From GCA-2725625 sp964574215 (GTDB lineage: Bacteria > Pseudomonadota > Alphaproteobacteria > Rhodospirillales > UBA2165): a DNA stretch of 64,000 bases. The translations under genes were made by a program, and so were the position numbers. The stretch spans positions 12,550-76,549 of the forward strand of contig CAZNLR010000022.1 of assembly GCA_964574215.1 (NCBI GenBank), given 5' to 3'. Within the stretch, counting starts at the first letter, position 1. Every line of letters starts with the position of its first letter. The notes below the pieces were generated by a model. That model worked only from the letters and a program-made list of their open reading frames with translations. It was not told where the DNA came from and did not search any database. Below are positions 1 through 8,717 of the stretch, piece after piece.

Positions 1-56
1 GGGCCGTACCACCGCTGACTGCGCAGATCTTCTAACTTCTTTTTTGCTTTTGCCAT
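1..56 (-). CDS. IlvD/Edd-family dehydratase, N-terminus only (runs off the left edge)
   Basis: Only the first 18 codons and two further bases are inside the window. The peptide begins MAKAKKKLEDLRSQRWYG and the last bases fit a proline codon, which resembles the start of dihydroxy-acid or sugar-acid dehydratases of the IlvD/Edd family (RWFGPDD-type opening). Those are iron-sulfur enzymes that dehydrate 2,3-dihydroxy acids or aldonic acids. A GAGGT ribosome binding site at 63-68 overlaps the stop codon of the upstream dehydrogenase gene, so the two are surely co-transcribed. The family call rests on a very short peptide and is tentative; the start codon and reading frame are well supported. 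Confidence 0.5.
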   Translation of the reverse strand, partial: MAKAKKKLEDLRSQRWYG

Positions 57-66
57 GACGGCTACC

Positions 67-945
67 TCACAGGGGTTCCTGGTCATACAGATACATGAGC
101 CCGATCTGGCCCTTGTTGTCGTTTCCCTGGGCGCCCAGAAACCGGTACAACTCCGAGACCAGGGACGAAATCGGCATGGGCGATCCGGTCCGATTGCCCA
201 TATCACAAGCCGTGTTCATGTCTTTCAGCATGTTGCCCGGCGCGCGGTCCCAATATTCGGCGGCGATCATCCGTTTGGCGTGATCCTGGAGAACCGTTGA
301 GTCGGCCCAGCCGTCTGCCAAGGCACCGGGGATTTTCGGCACATCGACGCCGTATTTCGACGCGAAGGAAAAGGCTTCCGCCATGACGGCGATCTCGGCG
401 CCGATAATGACCTGATTGACCAGCTTGGTCGCTTGGCCGCATCCCGTGGGCCCCATGTGGGTCAACCTTTGGGAGATGGCTTCGGCGACGGGGCTCAACC
501 GGGCGATATCCTTGCCCTCACCCCCGGCCATCATCACCAGCGTGCCGTCACGCGCACCATACGGTCCGCCGGATACGGGTGAATCGATAAAATGCATGCC
601 CGAGCCATCCTTAAGACGCGCTGCAAAATCCCGCGCTCGTTCCGGGTGAATGGAAGAGCAATCGACCATCAGCATGTCGGCATCGGCCCCGGAATCGAGG
701 CCATTCTCGGCGAAAATAACTTCTTCCACAGCATCGGAATCGAATACGCAGGTGAAGACGATATCGACCTTTTGGGCCAGTTCTTGGGGCGACGCGGCCA
801 ATTTCGCTCCGGCCTCAACCGCCGGTTCCAATTTGGCAGGCGTCCGACCCCAAACCGTTAAATCGTGTCCCGCTTTGAGGAAATTCTGCGCCATCGGCAT
901 ACCCATGGTGCCGAGGCCGATAAAGCCGATTTTTTCTTTCGACAT
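67..945 (-). CDS. NAD(P)-dependent beta-hydroxyacid dehydrogenase (3-hydroxyisobutyrate dehydrogenase family)
   Basis: A 292-residue cytoplasmic oxidoreductase. The N-terminus IGFIGLGTMGMPMA is the Rossmann GxGxxG nucleotide site, followed around residue 120 by the family signature DSPVSGGPYGA and by the catalytic lysine context GCGQATKLVNQ near residue 170. Length fits the family (about 290). Members oxidise 3-hydroxyisobutyrate, tartronate semialdehyde, 2-(hydroxymethyl)glutarate and similar acids, and the substrate cannot be read from sequence. It lies 10 bases upstream of an IlvD/Edd-like dehydratase gene on the same strand, which suggests a sugar-acid or hydroxy-acid pathway. A second family member sits at 26976-27848. 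Confidence 0.88.
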   Translation of the reverse strand: MSKEKIGFIGLGTMGMPMAQNFLKAGHDLTVWGRTPAKLEPAVEAGAKLAASPQELAQKVDIVFTCVFDSDAVEEVIFAENGLDSGADADMLMVDCSSIHPERARDFAARLKDGSGMHFIDSPVSGGPYGARDGTLVMMAGGEGKDIARLSPVAEAISQRLTHMGPTGCGQATKLVNQVIIGAEIAVMAEAFSFASKYGVDVPKIPGALADGWADSTVLQDHAKRMIAAEYWDRAPGNMLKDMNTACDMGNRTGSPMPISSLVSELYRFLGAQGNDNKGQIGLMYLYDQEPL

Positions 946-1087
946 GTATGCTGCCGGCCGTCCGGCCAGCCTCCCTGTAATATCGTTGGATTTCGTTGTG
1001 CATTATGCCGGGCGTGAAGGCAAGATTTCAAACTTTTGACGGTGATCGGCAGTTGCCGTCAATGGTTGCCCGTAGTATCACCCCTAG

Positions 1088-1882
1088 ATGTTTTTCTACC
1101 TGTCTAAAATCCTCTGGTTTTTCGCCGACCCGGGCAACATTTTGCTGATTGCGCTGTGCATTTCAGCAGTTCTCGCCTGGAGCCGTTGGAAAAAAACAGC
1201 GAAAATACTATTGAGTTTGACGGCTCTTTACGCCTTGGTTTTGACCACCGTTCCCATCGGCAGACAAATCGTTCTGAATTTAGAAAACAGGTTTCCGCCG
1301 GTTTCCGGCAAGCTGGAGAGAGTGGACGGCATCGTCGTTTTAGGCGGTGTGGTCGATCAATTCATCACCCAAGCACGAGGCCAGGTGGCAATCAATAGCG
1401 CCGCCGAGCGCCTGACCGAGTTTGCCAAACTGGCTTTTAAATACCCGGACGCCAAGCTCGTTTTTACCGGCGGATCCGGAGTGTTGGGACGGCAGGAATT
1501 GAAGGAGGCTCATTTCATCAAACCGGTACTGGTCACCCTTGGCATCAATCCCAATCGTGTAATTTTTGAAGACCAATCGAAAAACACCGTTGAGAACGCC
1601 GTTTTTACCAAACAGTTGATAAAGCCGTTACTGGATGAAAAGTGGGTGCTCATCACCTCGGCCTTCCATATGCCCCGCGCCGCCGGTTCGTTTCGGCAGG
1701 CCGGTTGGACGATCATTCCGTATCCGGTGGATTTTACTACCAAAGGCAATGAAGCGTTTGCGCCGGGGTTTAGTCTCAGGTCCGGTTTGAACAGTTTTGC
1801 CCACGGCCTGCACGAATGGATCGGGTTAACCTTTTATTGGCTAACAGGCCGTACAAATGAGTTCTATCCGGGACCGGACTAG
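1088..1882 (+). CDS. YdcF/ElyC-family (DUF218) membrane protein
   Basis: A 264-residue protein with two N-terminal membrane segments (about residues 15-30 and 38-57), then a DUF218 domain from about residue 82. Visible motifs are DGIVVLGG, the substrate-loop-like FTGGSG, and LITSAFHMPRA, all typical of the SanA/YdcF/ElyC group. Members of this group are linked to envelope integrity and lipid-carrier recycling in enterobacteria, but the reaction is unknown. No clear ribosome binding site precedes the ATG. The stop lies nine bases before the next gene, a lytic transglycosylase, so both probably form an envelope operon. Confidence 0.82.
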   Translation: MFFYLSKILWFFADPGNILLIALCISAVLAWSRWKKTAKILLSLTALYALVLTTVPIGRQIVLNLENRFPPVSGKLERVDGIVVLGGVVDQFITQARGQVAINSAAERLTEFAKLAFKYPDAKLVFTGGSGVLGRQELKEAHFIKPVLVTLGINPNRVIFEDQSKNTVENAVFTKQLIKPLLDEKWVLITSAFHMPRAAGSFRQAGWTIIPYPVDFTTKGNEAFAPGFSLRSGLNSFAHGLHEWIGLTFYWLTGRTNEFYPGPD

Positions 1883-1891
1883 GGAGTAGAG

Positions 1892-2872
1892 ATGAAATTT
1901 AATATTTTAAGCCGTTTGGCTGCTGCCGTTTTACTGGTGACGATCTCCAGTGTCGACGTTCAGGCGCAGACCACGGATTTTGCAACATGGCTAAAGGGTT
2001 TGCGGACCGAAGCGATCGCCAAAGGTATTTCGGAGAAAACACTGGATTCAGCGTTAGCCGGTATAAAGCCCATACCTCGCGTAATTGAATTGGACCGGCG
2101 GCAACCGGAATTTACTTTGACGTTTCAGCAATATCTGAACCGGGTGGTTCCCAAATCCCGCGTCGCCAAAGGCAAACGCAAGTATAACGAAAACCGCGCC
2201 CTTTTGACCGAAATCGGTAAAAAGTTCTCGGTGCAGCCGCGCTTTATCGTGGCCTTCTGGGGTATCGAAACGGATTTCGGCCGCCATTTTGGCGGTTTTT
2301 CCGTGGTCGAGTCACTGGCGACTTTGGCTTTTGACGGACGCCGCAGTAAATTTTTCCGAGGTGAATTGCTGAGGGCCTTACGGATCCTCGACCAGGGTCA
2401 TATCAGTCCCCAGCGCATGAAAGGTTCTTGGGCCGGGGCAATGGGTAATTTTCAATTCATGCCGTCCAGCTTCGAAAATTTCGCCGTCGATTACGATGGG
2501 GACGGAAAACGCGATATCTGGACCAATAAGGGCGATGCCTTTGCTTCGGCAGCCAATTATCTGTCGAAATCCGGCTGGCGGTCCGATCAGACTTGGGGAA
2601 GGCCGGTTAAGTTACCATCTAACATGGATAAGGCGCTAATTGGCCTGAATGTGCGAAAGTCCATCGGTGAATGGCAGAAACTTGGTGTTAGGAGAGCGGA
2701 CGGCAGCGATCTTCCGAAACGAAATCTTAACGCCTCCATCGTTATAGCAAAAGGATCAGGCGGGGCGGCCTTCATGGTGTACCAGAATTTTCGGGTGACC
2801 TTGAAGTGGAACCGTTCAACCTACTTCGCCGTGGCCGTGGGTAAGCTTGCCGAAGGTATCGGCGGGGGATAG
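1892..2872 (+). CDS. Lytic murein transglycosylase, MltB type
   Basis: A 326-residue exported enzyme expected to cleave the MurNAc-GlcNAc bond of peptidoglycan with formation of 1,6-anhydro ends. A signal peptide covers about residues 1-25 (cleavage after VQA). The MltB-type catalytic glutamate is E126 in AFWGIETDFG, followed by the family blocks GSWAGAMGNFQFMPSSF and DYDGDGKRDIW. It has no lipobox and so should be a soluble periplasmic enzyme. There is no C-terminal peptidoglycan-binding domain, unlike many alphaproteobacterial relatives. The start is supported by GGGAG about eight bases upstream. The neighbouring ydcF, rlpA and dacC-like genes are also cell-wall genes. Confidence 0.92.
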   Translation: MKFNILSRLAAAVLLVTISSVDVQAQTTDFATWLKGLRTEAIAKGISEKTLDSALAGIKPIPRVIELDRRQPEFTLTFQQYLNRVVPKSRVAKGKRKYNENRALLTEIGKKFSVQPRFIVAFWGIETDFGRHFGGFSVVESLATLAFDGRRSKFFRGELLRALRILDQGHISPQRMKGSWAGAMGNFQFMPSSFENFAVDYDGDGKRDIWTNKGDAFASAANYLSKSGWRSDQTWGRPVKLPSNMDKALIGLNVRKSIGEWQKLGVRRADGSDLPKRNLNASIVIAKGSGGAAFMVYQNFRVTLKWNRSTYFAVAVGKLAEGIGGG

Positions 2873-2937
2873 AATTTAGTCGTGGGCTGAATGCAGTTGT
2901 CTTTATGGTCGCAGACAAGCCCGATTGGGGATAGTAA

Positions 2938-3915
2938 ATGGATGGTCTGAAATTCCGACGTTTGGCTGTAATGCTGATAGCGTTGTTCGTGTTGGGTGCT
3001 TGTGCGGAAACGCAATTGCTGTTTCATACTGCCAAGCGCATCGGTAAAAGCACCGAAAGCGCACCGCAACAGTCGGGCAAATACAAGATCGGCAATCCCT
3101 ACAAAATCAAGGGAATCTGGTACTATCCGGCGGTAAACTACGGGTATGATAGAACGGGTATTGCTTCCTGGTATGGCCCCGGTTTTCACGGCAAGAAAAC
3201 GGCTAATGGGGAAGTTTATAACCAAAATGCTTTAACGGCAGCCCACAAAACACTGCCGTTGCCGACCATCGTGCAGGTCACGAATTTGGATAATGGGAGG
3301 TCCATGAAACTCAGGATCAATGATCGCGGGCCTTATGCTCATGGGCGAATCATCGACCTATCGCGACGTTCTGCGCAGATGCTGGGTGTCTTCCGTAAGG
3401 GAACCGCCCGGGTGCGCGTCCAGGTTTTGGCCGACGAAAGCCGTCAACTGGCCCAAAGACTGAAAGGACAAGCCACCTTCGCCAAAGTTGGAACGCCCAT
3501 ACGACAGGATATAAATGTCGCCAAACCGGGTGTCGCCAGCAATTCGTTACCGCCGCCGGCTGGGGCGCGTAACGCAAGTCCATTGCCGCAATATGCGCCG
3601 CGCAAAACCGTTGTTGCCAGCCGGGCGAGGGTCACGGATATGCCGGTCGCTCCCGATGGCATTGTTTCCGTCGCGCCGGTTTCGCAGACCAAAATGTTCG
3701 TCCAGGCCGGCGCCTTTACACGCTACGACAATGCCAACCGTGTCGCCACGCGGCTTTACGGATTCAAGAATGTAAAGATATCCTCGTATAGGGCCAATGG
3801 ACGAGAGTTTTTCCGGGTCCGCGCCGGACCGATCAATACCGTCGGCGAGGCTGATTCAATATTAAATTATGTGATCAAAGCCGGCTATACCAACGCCCGC
3901 ATTGTCGTAGATTGA
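2938..3915 (+). CDS. rlpA: RlpA-like septal lytic transglycosylase lipoprotein with SPOR domain
   Basis: A 325-residue lipoprotein. The signal peptide ends in the lipobox VLGAC, making C22 the lipidated residue. A double-psi beta-barrel domain spans roughly residues 75-165 (GIASWYGPGFHGKKTANGE, then NDRGPYAHGRIIDLS with the residues used by RlpA enzymes). A low-complexity linker rich in Pro and Ala follows, and a SPOR peptidoglycan-binding domain occupies about residues 248-325 (MFVQAGAFTRYDNANRV). RlpA acts on denuded glycan strands at the septum. A GGGGAT site precedes the ATG. The gene sits between an MltB-like gene and a carboxypeptidase gene, the usual setting in this group. Confidence 0.92.
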   Translation: MDGLKFRRLAVMLIALFVLGACAETQLLFHTAKRIGKSTESAPQQSGKYKIGNPYKIKGIWYYPAVNYGYDRTGIASWYGPGFHGKKTANGEVYNQNALTAAHKTLPLPTIVQVTNLDNGRSMKLRINDRGPYAHGRIIDLSRRSAQMLGVFRKGTARVRVQVLADESRQLAQRLKGQATFAKVGTPIRQDINVAKPGVASNSLPPPAGARNASPLPQYAPRKTVVASRARVTDMPVAPDGIVSVAPVSQTKMFVQAGAFTRYDNANRVATRLYGFKNVKISSYRANGREFFRVRAGPINTVGEADSILNYVIKAGYTNARIVVD

Positions 3916-4074
3916 TTTTCTCGCCCTAATTCGCCCACATTCCGCATATAGTCAGTCATTTGTCTTGGCGTAACGGCCAAGCTTTGCCATAAAATCCCGG
4001 CTGACGAATCACCGTAGACGAGACCGAGAAAGATGCCTAATAATAAGCGTTACAATAAATGGGGAGGTAGGGCG

Positions 4075-5214
4075 ATGCCGTCCGTCGGCCGAATATCACT
4101 CGCGGTCTTTTTCTTTATTTTCATGGCCTTAACATGGCCGGCATCCGCCATAGAATCAGCGGCCAAGCAGGCGATTTTGATCGATATGACCACCGGGACT
4201 GTATTGTTCAATAAAAACGCCGACGAGCGCATGCCGCCGTCCTCGATGAGCAAGATCATGACCATCTATAAGGTTTTCGAACGATTGCGCGATGGCCGTT
4301 TGTCACTCAACGATACCTTTGCGGTCAGCGAAAAAGCCTGGCGCAAAAAGGGATCGAAAATGTTTGTCGCGGTGAACTCCAGGGTCAAAGTGGAAGATCT
4401 GATCCGCGGCATCATCGTGCAATCGGGCAATGACGCAACCATCGTCGTCGCCGAAGGGATTGCGGGCTCGGAGGACGCTTTTGCCGACGAACTAAATGAA
4501 TCGGCGCAACAGTTGGGCATGACCAATTCTCATTTCGTTAACGCCAGCGGTTGGCCGGCCGAGGGCCATGAAACCACCGCCCGCGACCTGGCAACACTTG
4601 CGGCAGCGACCATTCGGGAGTTTCCGAAGCTTTATAAATACTACGCCGAGAAAACGTTCACCTATAACGGCATCAAACAAAGCAATCGGAACCCGACCAT
4701 CTACCGGAACATTGGTGCCGACGGTCTTAAGACAGGTCATACGGAGGCGGCGGGATACGGTCTCACCGCCAGCGCCATCCGCAAGGGGCGGCGGCTGATT
4801 TTGGTGGTCAACGGTCTCGCCAGTAAAAAGGCGCGGCGCACCGAATCGGAACGACTCATCGATTGGGGATTTAGGGAATTCGGCAATTACACCCTGTTTA
4901 AAGCAGGCGAGACCGTTACCGAGGCGCAAGTGTGGATGGGCGATCTCGGACGTATACCTCTGGTCATCGAAAAAGATCTGGTTTTGACCCTTCCGCGCAA
5001 AGCGCGACGCGGCATGAAAGTTAAAGTAAAGTATGAGGAACCGATCCCAGCACCTTTGAAAAAAGGTGATAAATTGGCAACACTGTCCGTTGAAGTTCCC
5101 GGCGAGACGACTTTAGATGTTCCTCTCGTTGCCGGGGCCGATGTAGCCAAACTCGGCATCGTTTCCCGCCTCGGCGCAGCCATCAAATTCATTCTTTGGG
5201 GCGAATCGGGCTGA
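4075..5214 (+). CDS. dacC: Serine-type D-Ala-D-Ala carboxypeptidase (PBP5/6 family)
   Basis: A periplasmic penicillin-binding protein that removes the terminal D-alanine from peptidoglycan stem peptides. The start at 4075 is chosen over an in-frame ATG at 4033 because GGGGAGG lies eight bases before it and the signal peptide (about residues 1-25, ending PASA) then begins properly. The active site is complete: S57-x-x-K60 in PSSMSKIMT, the SGN triad in IVQSGNDA, and KTG in DGLKTGHTEAAGYG. A beta-sandwich domain follows from about residue 280 and the C-terminal end is amphipathic, as in PBP5. The protein is 379 residues, normal for the family. The next gene is tmk. Confidence 0.93.
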   Translation: MPSVGRISLAVFFFIFMALTWPASAIESAAKQAILIDMTTGTVLFNKNADERMPPSSMSKIMTIYKVFERLRDGRLSLNDTFAVSEKAWRKKGSKMFVAVNSRVKVEDLIRGIIVQSGNDATIVVAEGIAGSEDAFADELNESAQQLGMTNSHFVNASGWPAEGHETTARDLATLAAATIREFPKLYKYYAEKTFTYNGIKQSNRNPTIYRNIGADGLKTGHTEAAGYGLTASAIRKGRRLILVVNGLASKKARRTESERLIDWGFREFGNYTLFKAGETVTEAQVWMGDLGRIPLVIEKDLVLTLPRKARRGMKVKVKYEEPIPAPLKKGDKLATLSVEVPGETTLDVPLVAGADVAKLGIVSRLGAAIKFILWGESG

Positions 5215-5243
5215 AATTGAATACATCCACGTAGGCGAATTTC

Positions 5244-5885
5244 ATGGGTAAATTTATCAGCTTTGAAGGCGGCGAAGGGAGCGGTAAATCCACCCAGGTT
5301 AAAATGTTGGCGGACGCCATGAATGCGGCAGGGTTGGATGTTCTGCTGACCCGGGAACCGGGCGGGGCGGAAGGCGCCGAAGAAATCCGTAAATTGCTGG
5401 TCGAAGGTGAACCTGATCGATGGGACGCCGTAACCGAGACACTCCTCCATTTTGCCGCCCGGCGTGATCATATGGAAAAGACGGTACGACCCGCGTTGGC
5501 GGCCGGACGCTTCGTGATCTCTGACCGGTTTGCTGATTCGACATTTGCCTATCAAGGATTTGGCCATGGAGTCGCTGAGGAGTTCATCCGGGCGCTTTAC
5601 AAATTTACCGTCGGTGAGAACGGTCCCGACCTGACCGTAATTCTGGATTTACCGGTGGAAGAAGGGCTTGATCGAGCCGGAAAAAGGGCTTTGGACGAGG
5701 GCAACGGCGAGGACCGCTATGAGCGGATGGACGTTGAATTTCACGAAAAGCTAAGAGAAGGGTTTTTGGAAATTGCCCGGCGGGACCCGGATCGCTGCGC
5801 GGTCGTCTACGCTGGACGGTCGATTGATGATTTACATCAAATAATTATGGAAACGGTAGCGAGCCGTCTCGAATTAAAGTTATGA
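5244..5885 (+). CDS. tmk: Thymidylate kinase
   Basis: A 213-residue cytoplasmic enzyme that phosphorylates dTMP to dTDP. The P-loop GGEGSGKST is at residues 9-17, followed by the LTREPGG substrate motif and the DRFADSTFAYQG block that carries the catalytic DR pair. A lid-like segment lies near residue 150 (AGKRALDEGNGEDRYERM). The stop codon overlaps the start of holB by four bases, giving translational coupling. The ribosome binding site is weak (AGGCGA). The order carboxypeptidase-tmk-holB-metG is common in Rhodospirillales. Confidence 0.95.
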   Translation: MGKFISFEGGEGSGKSTQVKMLADAMNAAGLDVLLTREPGGAEGAEEIRKLLVEGEPDRWDAVTETLLHFAARRDHMEKTVRPALAAGRFVISDRFADSTFAYQGFGHGVAEEFIRALYKFTVGENGPDLTVILDLPVEEGLDRAGKRALDEGNGEDRYERMDVEFHEKLREGFLEIARRDPDRCAVVYAGRSIDDLHQIIMETVASRLELKL

Positions 5886-6946
5886 ACCAGGACACAGACG
5901 AACAAGGCCCGCCGCTGCCCCGTGAGAATCCTGATTTGGAAGGTCAAGCTGAGGCGGAAAGTCAGTTTCTGGGCGCTTTCAACGCCGGCAAACTGCCCCA
6001 TGCCTGGCTTTTGTGCGGTCCCAAAGGGGTCGGCATCGCCCGGTTCGTAATGTCCCAAGCCCCTGCCGATGAGCCGGCGGGACCCGGTCTTTTCGGCGAT
6101 GATCTGCCCGCGTCCGATCCAACCAGTCTTTACACCAATCCGGAATCGCCTTTGTTCAGGCGGGTTTCAGCGGGAGCTCATGCTGACTTTCTTTTCATCG
6201 AAAGAAGCGTTGACGAAAAAACCGGAAAGCGGCGTAAGGAAATTAGGGTAGACGAAGTCAGGGAGATCGGCTCTTTCCTGTCCATGACTCCGGCTGAGGG
6301 CGGTTGGCGGGCCGTCGTTATCGACAGCGCCGATGAAATGAATGCCAACGCCGCCAATGCCGTCCTCAAAGTACTCGAGGAACCGCCGAAAAAGGCACTT
6401 TTACTGCTGGTCAGTCACAATCCGGGCCGATTGCTGCCCACCATCCGGTCACGCTGCCGCCGGCTTATGCTGCATCCGTTGGAGCAAAACGTCATTACCC
6501 AACTGCTAAATCGCTTTGCCCCGGAAGTGAATGAAGTCGATGCCGCCGATTTGGCCGAGTTGGCGGACGGCAGCGTCGGTCGCGCCATTCAATTGGCGGA
6601 GGAGGGTGGCTTGGAACTTTACCGGGATATCAACGAACTGCTGGCTGAACTGCCGGTACTGGACATCCCGGGGGTACACAAATTGGGTGATAAGCTGGCC
6701 CGCGACAAAACCGGTGACGCCTTTGAACAATCTGCCGAGATGCTCAATCGGTGGCTGGTGGAACGTATCAAGGCCAACGCGCTCTCCATTAACGCCGGAA
6801 ATCCGGTTCCGAGCGGGCTTGATCCTTGGATTGAGGTGTGGGAAAAGACTAGCCGTTTGTTTCAGCAAGCTAACGGTTTGAACTTGGACCGCAAACAGGT
6901 CATTCTCAACACTTTCCTGTCGATCGAGGCGGCGGCTCAGTCATAG
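5882..6946 (+). CDS. holB: DNA polymerase III delta-prime clamp-loader subunit, with shortened P-loop region
   Basis: A 354-residue clamp-loader subunit. AAA+ features are visible: LPHAWLLCGPKGVG (Walker A position), VIDSADEMNANAANAVLKVLEEPP (Walker B and sensor region) and the SRC motif in IRSRCRRL. Alphaproteobacterial delta-prime lacks zinc-knuckle cysteines here, and so does this one. The unusual point is the P-loop: after GVG the sequence goes straight to IARFVMSQA, about seven residues shorter than the E. coli protein (GMGDDALIYALSRYLLCQ) and without the lysine found in many relatives. Delta-prime does not bind ATP, so function may survive. The start overlaps tmk by four bases. Confidence 0.9.
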   Translation: MNQDTDEQGPPLPRENPDLEGQAEAESQFLGAFNAGKLPHAWLLCGPKGVGIARFVMSQAPADEPAGPGLFGDDLPASDPTSLYTNPESPLFRRVSAGAHADFLFIERSVDEKTGKRRKEIRVDEVREIGSFLSMTPAEGGWRAVVIDSADEMNANAANAVLKVLEEPPKKALLLLVSHNPGRLLPTIRSRCRRLMLHPLEQNVITQLLNRFAPEVNEVDAADLAELADGSVGRAIQLAEEGGLELYRDINELLAELPVLDIPGVHKLGDKLARDKTGDAFEQSAEMLNRWLVERIKANALSINAGNPVPSGLDPWIEVWEKTSRLFQQANGLNLDRKQVILNTFLSIEAAAQS

Positions 6947-6990
6947 AAATAAAGTCCTGATCCACTATTAACTTTTCCGGAGTTTCGGGT

Positions 6991-8544
6991 TTGTCCACAG
7001 ATAACACCTATTACGTTACGACGCCCATTTACTATGTGAACGACGCGCCCCATATCGGGCACGCCTACACGACGCTGGCGTGCGACGTATTGGCCCGTTT
7101 CAAGCGTTTGGACGGCTACGATGTGAAGTTTCTGACGGGTACCGACGAGCACGGTCAAAAAGTCGAGAAATCGGCCAAAGAGGCAGGGATTGATCCTCAA
7201 TCCTTTACCGATAAGGTGTCGCAGAATTTTCGAGATCTCGCCGTAACCATGAATTTTACCAACGATGATTTCATCCGCACCACCGAAGCACGCCATAAAA
7301 AATCCGTTCAGGATATCTGGCGGCGGTTGCTGGATAACGGTGAAATATATCTGGACAAATATGCCGGTTGGTACTCGGTCCGCGATGAAGCCTTTTACGG
7401 TGAAGATGAACTGACCAAGGACGCAGATGGTAACCGAATTGCGCCGTCGGGCGCCGAAGTGGAATGGGTGGAGGAGCCCAGTTATTTTTTCAAGCTGTCC
7501 GAATGGCAAGACAGACTGCTGGAATATTACGACAAAGATCCCAATTGCATCTTGCCGAAAACCCGGCGTAACGAAGTCGTCAGCTTCGTCAGCGGCGGTT
7601 TGCTTGATCTTTCGGTCTCCCGTACGTCTTTTAATTGGGGTGTGCCGGTGCCGGGGGATGATGATCATATCATGTATGTATGGTTGGATGCCTTGACCAA
7701 TTATATCACCGCCGTCGGCTATCCCGACACGGATCATGCGGAATATCAGAAGTACTGGCCTGCTGATGTTCACATGGTCGGTAAGGATATATTGCGATTT
7801 CATGCCGTCTATTGGCCGGCTTTTTTGATGGCTGCCGGGCTCGAACCGCCGAAGCGGATTTTCGCCCATGGTTGGTGGACCAACGAAGGAGAAAAAATAT
7901 CCAAATCCCTCGGCAATGTTATTGATCCGCACCAGTTGATCGAAACGTTTGGCCTCGACTCCGTACGCTATTTCCTGCTCCGGGAAGTTCCGTTCGGCAA
8001 CGACGGAGATTTTTCCCGAAGCGCCATGGTGCAGCGCATGAACGGCGAGCTGGCCAATGATTTCGGGAACTTGGCCCAACGGGTCCTCTCTATGATCAAC
8101 AAGAACTGCGATGCCAAAGTCCCTGAGCCCGGAGAGTTTACGGCGGAGGACACCGAGCTTTTGAGCGCTGCCGAAGGATTATTGGCGTCGGTTCGGGATA
8201 ATTTGGACGTTCAGGCATTCCACACGGCATTGGAAGCGATTTGGTCGGTGATCCGCGCCGCTAACGCCTATATCGACCGTCAAGCGCCGTGGACTCTCAA
8301 GAAAGAGGACCCGGCCAGAATGGCGACGGTTTTGTATGTATTGGCGGATTCCATCCGTCAGTTGGCCCTTTTGACGCAGCCTTTTGTGCCGGACGCCGCC
8401 GGCGCCATGCTCGATCAGGTGGCCGTCGATCCCGCCGCCCGAAATTTCGCCGCCATGGGCGAGGCCGGCAGATTGGTGCCGGGTACCGTGCTACCGAAAC
8501 CGGAAGGTGTGTTCCCACGGTTCGTGGAAGAGGAAGTCGCTTAG
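6991..8544 (+). CDS. metG: Methionyl-tRNA synthetase
   Basis: A 517-residue class I aminoacyl-tRNA synthetase that charges methionine onto tRNA. The HIGH signature is in DAPHIGHAYTT and the KMSKS loop reads KISKS in GEKISKSLGNV. The connective domain lacks zinc cysteines (YAGWYSVRDEAFYGEDEL), so it is the zinc-free short type, and there is no C-terminal EMAP/dimerisation extension. Translation appears to begin at a TTG, with GGAG about nine bases upstream. In many relatives the next gene is tatD, but here tatD is 10.6 kb away, beyond an accessory block. Confidence 0.95.
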   Translation: MSTDNTYYVTTPIYYVNDAPHIGHAYTTLACDVLARFKRLDGYDVKFLTGTDEHGQKVEKSAKEAGIDPQSFTDKVSQNFRDLAVTMNFTNDDFIRTTEARHKKSVQDIWRRLLDNGEIYLDKYAGWYSVRDEAFYGEDELTKDADGNRIAPSGAEVEWVEEPSYFFKLSEWQDRLLEYYDKDPNCILPKTRRNEVVSFVSGGLLDLSVSRTSFNWGVPVPGDDDHIMYVWLDALTNYITAVGYPDTDHAEYQKYWPADVHMVGKDILRFHAVYWPAFLMAAGLEPPKRIFAHGWWTNEGEKISKSLGNVIDPHQLIETFGLDSVRYFLLREVPFGNDGDFSRSAMVQRMNGELANDFGNLAQRVLSMINKNCDAKVPEPGEFTAEDTELLSAAEGLLASVRDNLDVQAFHTALEAIWSVIRAANAYIDRQAPWTLKKEDPARMATVLYVLADSIRQLALLTQPFVPDAAGAMLDQVAVDPAARNFAAMGEAGRLVPGTVLPKPEGVFPRFVEEEVA

Positions 8545-8717
8545 CCTTCTAACAATTCCATTATTTGGAACTTTAAGGGCAATTTGCGATTTGAGCTCAC
8601 TTATTTTCTGGATAATCAAAAGCCCCTTACCCTATACTGCACCCAAGTTGGCTTAATTATGGGGGATAGCCCCTGAACCAACCATGCCAACGATCGATAT
8701 AAAAGGGAGACATTCTA

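Noticed and set aside
6937..8079. 380-codon open frame on minus opposite metG
   Set aside because: Antisense shadow; metG has complete HIGH and KISKS motifs on the other strand.
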